This document shows, one piece after another, positions 8,115-11,122 of a stretch of DNA of 11,122 nucleotides (positions are counted from its first letter, which is position 1; each line of letters begins with the position of its first letter). Under the pieces are notes generated by a model. That model was not told the DNA's origin, did not search any database, and was given only the letters and a program-made list of their open reading frames with translations. The DNA lies in assembly GCA_026397035.1 (NCBI GenBank), contig JAPLVQ010000181.1:1296-12417 (forward strand), in the 5' to 3' direction. Both the position numbers and the translations under genes were made by a program. The stretch comes from Candidatus Iainarchaeum sp. Lineage in GTDB: Archaea > Iainarchaeota > Iainarchaeia > Iainarchaeales > JAAZKV01.

Positions 8115-8228
8115 CTTGGAAAATAGGTTTGGTTTTTGGGGGAGTGGGTTTGGTTTTTTGAAGATGGGTTTGGTTTTTGGGGAAATGGGTCCTGTATTTG
8201 AAGGAAGATTTTATACTTGGAAAATAGG
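8115..8228. repeat. Pair of perfect 13-bp direct repeats flanking a G-rich array
   Basis: CTTGGAAAATAGG occurs at 8115-8127 and again at 8216-8228, 101 bp apart. The copies bracket the G-rich tandem array. This may reflect expansion of an older larger repeat or the boundaries of a small inserted element. No terminal inverted repeats adjoin the copies. Confidence 0.75.
8125..8207 (+). repeat. G/T-rich tandem repeat, about 20-21-bp period, 3.5-4 copies
   Basis: Units begin at about 8125, 8146, 8166 and 8187 with GGGTTTGG (AGGTTTGG in the first) followed by a T run and a G run. The fourth unit is diverged. The plus strand has several runs of three to five G with loops of varied length, so it might form a non-canonical G-quadruplex. 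The array lies between divergent genes. On the minus strand it would be a C-rich part of a long leader for the gene at 8057. Confidence 0.75.
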
Positions 8229-8267
8229 CTTTGTTGAAATTCAACAGGATTTTTATAAAATCTTTCC
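8203..8267. promoter_or_regulatory. Long inverted repeat with mirrored TATA-like boxes in a divergent promoter region
   Basis: GGAAGATTTTATA (8203-8215) is the reverse complement, with one extra A, of TATAAAATCTTTCC (8254-8267). Inside lies a second palindrome, GTTGAA-A-TTCAAC (8233-8245). Each arm therefore presents TATAAAATC reading outward, toward 8307 on the plus strand and toward 8057 on the minus strand. The right-hand box would place transcription start near 8283, about 24 nt before the ATG at 8307. The inner palindrome is a candidate operator. Confidence 0.5.
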
Positions 8268-8306
8268 CTCAAGAACATTTTTATTCAACCTAATTCATTT
8301 TACTTT

Positions 8307-9734
8307 ATGCATCCAAGGATTTTATTACAACGAAGGATTCTGCGCGGGAATGCTATTGAAGCCAAAAAGAGGTTTAGGCGCAAAGCGGCAAAGATTGTCC
8401 TTGCTGGGGTGGCTGCAGGCGGAATTGGGGCAAAAGTAGGGCATTATAGAACCAAAAGGCTGGAAAGAGAAATTGAAATAAAAAATGAGGGTAATATTGA
8501 GCACGGCAGGCTTGAAGGCGGACTCCAAATGGAGTTAGTTTTTAAAGATGAAAAGTACTTTCAAAAACTCACTCCCGACTATTTGAAAGATAAAAATGAG
8601 CTGATAAAAGAATATCATCGGTGGCTCGTGGATTTATTAAGGACAAATGACATTTCATTTGGGTTAAAAATAAGCTATGACAAAACCACTTTGACGACGA
8701 GCTTTTCAAAGAATATTATGACCAACAAACCCTTGCTTAATATTATAACTAACAGGGGAGATGCTGTAGAAGCACAGTTAAATTCACTGCAGGCGAAGGC
8801 GAGGGAAAAAGTAGACGCGTATAAAGAAATGCACAGGTTGAAAACTGATAGGGAACTAGTTGCGTATCTTGAAGGACGACCCCTTCCTACCAAAAACGAT
8901 TATCTAAGGAATATTTTTCATGATTCAGCATTTGGATTTTCTGCGGTAGTTGTTCCAATACTTTTGTGGATTGGAATAAAGAGGGGTTATAGGAGAATGC
9001 AACGGACGGCAGCAAGGTATTTAAGATTTAGGCAGAAGAAAGAAATAACAATGCTTGCTGCGCAAGAAGGAGCGGGGCGTTTTGGGAATGTTGGTGAAAT
9101 GAGCTTTCCTCAAAATGGGACTTTTAGAAATATTGGAAATAATGACGCTGGGCAGGGCAGCTATTCAAATGGAAATGCCAATGGATTGAGTAAGAGAGAT
9201 CAAAAGCAGGCACAGCTAGAAAGACATGATGAAAGTCTTGCAACAAGGAGAAATGAAAGAGAAAAATACTTTTTCCTCTTACCTAAGCAGAAGAAAGGAA
9301 TTATTCTTTTTGTGCAGGAGCTAGGACTCCACGGTGTGGAAGTAAGGGAACTTCTTAGAGAAATACAAAACGAAGGGATTGAACAGAATAATGAAGGAAT
9401 GGCGGAGATAAAAAAACGTGCGCTTAAAATACTTGAACAAAGGAGCAAGAGGCTTAATATGGACGGGGAAAAAGGAAAAATAATTCGCAAAGTGGGCTGG
9501 AACAAAGTGCCAGTCATTTCACGGGATGAATTGAAAAGACTCATTTTGAAGATGGGGTTCGTTCAGGAACACGTTCACGGAGGGCACCTTCGTTATTTTC
9601 GTTCTTCTGATAAAAGAAGTGTTCAACTAATTGACCATGGGCCAAAGGATGTAAGACTCAATGATTTGAAAAAGTTATTGCAAAATCTGGGAATGACCCC
9701 TGAGGAATTTTTAAGAGTTTTACGGGAAAAATGA
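8307..9734 (+). CDS. Membrane protein with C-terminal HicA-like (YcfA) domain
   Basis: This is a 475-residue protein whose ATG is the first start codon in its open frame. The N-terminus is very basic (residues 3-29). A weak, short Gly/Ala hydrophobic segment follows at about 29-46, then a soluble region (47-205) with a coiled-coil-like stretch near 155-180. A second, clearer membrane segment lies at 207-225 (SAFGFSAVVVPILLWIGI). After it come a basic stretch, a Gly/Asn-rich linker (about 255-295) and a charged helical region (296-395). Residues about 402-472 match the HicA pattern: ISRDELKRLILKMGF, then GGHLRYF with the catalytic-type His427, then a DHGPKDV strand and LKKLLQNLGMTPEEF. Free HicA toxins are about 60-90 residues long and pair with HicB. 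Here the domain is fused to a membrane protein and no HicB is present. It may bind RNA or nucleic acid at the membrane. The N-terminal family is unrecognised. It is divergent from the metallopeptidase-like gene. Confidence 0.85.
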   Translation: MHPRILLQRRILRGNAIEAKKRFRRKAAKIVLAGVAAGGIGAKVGHYRTKRLEREIEIKNEGNIEHGRLEGGLQMELVFKDEKYFQKLTPDYLKDKNELIKEYHRWLVDLLRTNDISFGLKISYDKTTLTTSFSKNIMTNKPLLNIITNRGDAVEAQLNSLQAKAREKVDAYKEMHRLKTDRELVAYLEGRPLPTKNDYLRNIFHDSAFGFSAVVVPILLWIGIKRGYRRMQRTAARYLRFRQKKEITMLAAQEGAGRFGNVGEMSFPQNGTFRNIGNNDAGQGSYSNGNANGLSKRDQKQAQLERHDESLATRRNEREKYFFLLPKQKKGIILFVQELGLHGVEVRELLREIQNEGIEQNNEGMAEIKKRALKILEQRSKRLNMDGEKGKIIRKVGWNKVPVISRDELKRLILKMGFVQEHVHGGHLRYFRSSDKRSVQLIDHGPKDVRLNDLKKLLQNLGMTPEEFLRVLREK

Positions 9735-9770
9735 GGAATTGTAAAGATTAATTTATACTAATGAATTTTT

Positions 9771-9797
9771 GCAAATATTAATTTATTTGCTTTTTTT
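9771..9797 (+). terminator. Probable transcription terminator after the HicA-like gene
   Basis: GCAAAT (9771-9776) pairs with ATTTGC (9785-9790) around an eight-base loop. Seven T follow at 9791-9797, and more T-rich tracts follow to 9826. It lies 37 bp after the stop at 9734. The stem is short, but in archaea the T tract alone can terminate transcription. Confidence 0.45.
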
Positions 9798-9837
9798 GAT
9801 AGAATTACTATTTTCTTTCCTTTTTTCCGAATGGTTT

Positions 9838-9851
9838 AGTAATCTTTATTA
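9838..9851 (+). promoter_or_regulatory. Archaeal BRE/TATA promoter of the serpin gene, leaderless geometry
   Basis: AGTAAT (9838-9843) matches the BRE pattern RNWAAW, and TTTATTA (9845-9851) is a TATA box. Its centre is 27 bp ahead of the ATG at 9875, so transcription would begin at or next to the start codon and the mRNA would be leaderless. No ribosome-binding sequence is present, which agrees. An 8-bp direct repeat, AGTATGCA (9857-9864 and 9872-9879), lies between the TATA box and the start and might be an operator. Confidence 0.6.
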
Positions 9852-9874
9852 ATGCCAGTATGCATATACTTAGT

Positions 9875-11122
9875 ATGCAAAAACAAAATATTAATTTGAG
9901 GATTCTTAATCTGGGAATTATTACAATTCTTGCCATTGTTGTTGTTCTTGTTCTTTTTGGATGCACTGTGCCCAGCCCGAATCCAACTCCAAATCTTAAT
10001 GACTCAGGAGCGACAACGGAAAATGTTCAAGCCCTTGTTAATGGGCAAAATACTTTTGCTTTTAATTTATATGAGAATCTTAAAAATAATCCTGAAAATT
10101 CGGGAAAAAATGTTTTCTTATCTCCTTATAGTATTTCAACAGCGTTAAGCATGGTTTATGAAGGGGCAAGAGGAACTACTGCTGAAGAAATGCAAAAAAC
10201 CCTTTTACTCCCAATTGATTCTAATCAGCGGTTCTTCGCAACTGCAAGGTTATACAACCAGCTCAATAAAACTGAAAAACAATATATACTAAATACTGCT
10301 AATGCCCTTTGGACACAAAAAGATTTTACTTTTTTGGAGTCATATCTCTCCACGGTTAAGAATTATTACGGCGGAAGCGCAATTAATGTTGATTTTATTA
10401 ATGACGGGTCAATGGCGGTAAGAAAGATTAATGAATGGGCAGCTCAAAGCACTAATAATAGAATACCAAAAGTGCTTGATGAAAAAATGGATACAAGCAT
10501 GCTTCGCTTAGTACTTACTAATGCAATTTACTTCAAAGGAAAATGGGAGAATGAATTCAAAAAAGAAAATACTGTTCCGCAGACCTTTTACAAAACAGAC
10601 GGGGGCACTATCCAAACTCAATTCATGCACCAACAAGAACATCTTCAATATTCAGATAATAATTATTATGAACTCCTTGAACTTCCTTACAAAGGAAACG
10701 AACTCTCAATGATTATCGTTCTCCCGAAAAATGACGCGCCTCTTGAGAAAAAACAAATAATTTCTGGTGGAGAAGTTCAAGACTTAGTAAATAATGTACG
10801 AACAGAAACCGTAAATGTTGCACTGCCAAAATTCACTTTCAAAACTCATTACAACTTAAACGCGCCCCTGCAAGAGTTGGGCATAAAGACAGCATTCACT
10901 GATGCGGCAGACCTTTCTGGAATGGACGGTAAGCGAGACCTTGAGATTTCTTTTGTTCTTCATGATACTTTTGTTGAAGTAAATGAAGAAGGAACAGAAG
11001 CGGCGGCAGTAACAACAATAGGTGTAGCTACTTCTGCAATGAGGATGCCTGAAAATATTATTGATTTTGTCGCAGATCATCCATTCTTATTCATTATCCG
11101 CGACAACGCAACAGGTGCGTTC
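9875..11122 (+). CDS. Serpin (serine protease inhibitor), probable lipoprotein, C-terminus cut by the window edge
   Basis: The 416 visible residues include a hydrophobic signal segment at about 10-29 ending L-F-G-C30. This is a near-lipobox (Phe at -2 is unusual), so Cys30 is probably lipid-modified and the protein held on the outer face. A Pro/Asn/Thr linker follows. Serpin hallmarks come in order: FLSPYSISTALSMVYEGARG, NALWTQ, NAIYFKGKW (about 216-224), VALPKFTF, LNAPLQELGIKTAFTDAADLSGM, and the hinge E371-E-G-T-E-A-A-A-V-T followed by the loop TIGVATSAMRMP and DHPFLFIIRD. Small residues at P12-P9 and Thr at P14 indicate an inhibitory serpin that inserts its loop. Counting as in alpha-1-antitrypsin gives P1 = Ser387. 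The loop to the PF motif is about five residues longer, so Met389 or Arg390 could be the true P1. Only about 10-15 C-terminal residues should be missing. A second in-frame ATG at 9860 is possible, but the promoter position favours 9875. The target protease is unknown. Confidence 0.95.
   Translation, partial: MQKQNINLRILNLGIITILAIVVVLVLFGCTVPSPNPTPNLNDSGATTENVQALVNGQNTFAFNLYENLKNNPENSGKNVFLSPYSISTALSMVYEGARGTTAEEMQKTLLLPIDSNQRFFATARLYNQLNKTEKQYILNTANALWTQKDFTFLESYLSTVKNYYGGSAINVDFINDGSMAVRKINEWAAQSTNNRIPKVLDEKMDTSMLRLVLTNAIYFKGKWENEFKKENTVPQTFYKTDGGTIQTQFMHQQEHLQYSDNNYYELLELPYKGNELSMIIVLPKNDAPLEKKQIISGGEVQDLVNNVRTETVNVALPKFTFKTHYNLNAPLQELGIKTAFTDAADLSGMDGKRDLEISFVLHDTFVEVNEEGTEAAAVTTIGVATSAMRMPENIIDFVADHPFLFIIRDNATGAF

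Noticed and set aside
8115..8267. Miniature transposable element (MITE) or attachment site
   Set aside because: The direct repeats and the inverted repeat overlap in the wrong order for target duplications flanking terminal inverted repeats, and no other copy is in the window.
8116..8439. 107-codon plus-strand ORF and a 62-codon minus-strand ORF (8090-8278) over the repeat array
   Set aside because: Their sequence is just the translated G-rich tandem repeat. The plus-strand one also overlaps the HicA-like gene in another frame.
9857..9879. Strong operator palindrome at the serpin start (GCATA...TATGC)
   Set aside because: The arms are only five bases in AT-rich DNA, which is weak. It is noted only as a direct repeat in the promoter entry.

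Overview
The window looks like part of an AT-rich genome of an uncultured archaeon, possibly a small-genome (DPANN-type) lineage. This is an inference. It rests on archaeal-style BRE/TATA promoters about 27 bp ahead of a leaderless-looking gene, on a very large N-terminally anchored surface protein built from Ig-like domains, and on membrane proteins that match no bacterial operon I recognise. There are no rRNA, tRNA, CRISPR or insertion-sequence signals.

Layout. Positions 1-600 (minus strand) hold the N-terminal 200 residues of a multi-pass membrane protein with a faint archaeosortase/exosortase-like look. A 305-bp divergent region follows. Positions 906-7216 (plus strand) hold one giant cell-surface protein gene of about 2,100 codons. 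It reads as two overlapping ORFs because of a frame break at about 1719-1741. The first part carries the single membrane anchor and the second carries nearly all of the beta-sandwich ectodomain. A 37-bp gap with a hairpin separates it from a convergent gene (8057-7254, minus) for a single-pass membrane protein. That protein's outer domain resembles a zinc metallopeptidase, but the HExxH motif reads HKACH. A 249-bp divergent region (8058-8306) contains a G-rich 20-21-bp tandem repeat, a 13-bp direct repeat flanking it, and a large inverted repeat that places mirror-image TATA-like boxes facing both genes. Positions 8307-9734 (plus) encode a 475-residue membrane protein that ends in a HicA-like (YcfA) domain, with no HicB nearby. 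After a probable terminator, positions 9875 to the window end encode a lipoprotein serpin with an intact inhibitory hinge, lacking only its last residues.

How they may work together. Every protein seems membrane-bound or exported: a giant surface fibre or adhesin, a protease-like ectodomain, a lipid-anchored protease inhibitor and a membrane-anchored HicA-like protein. The giant protein and the serpin have nearly identical BRE/TATA sequences (AGTAA-NN-TTTATTAA), so they may be expressed alike. I therefore read the window as a cell-envelope accessory locus. Any functional link between the genes is inference and not demonstrated.
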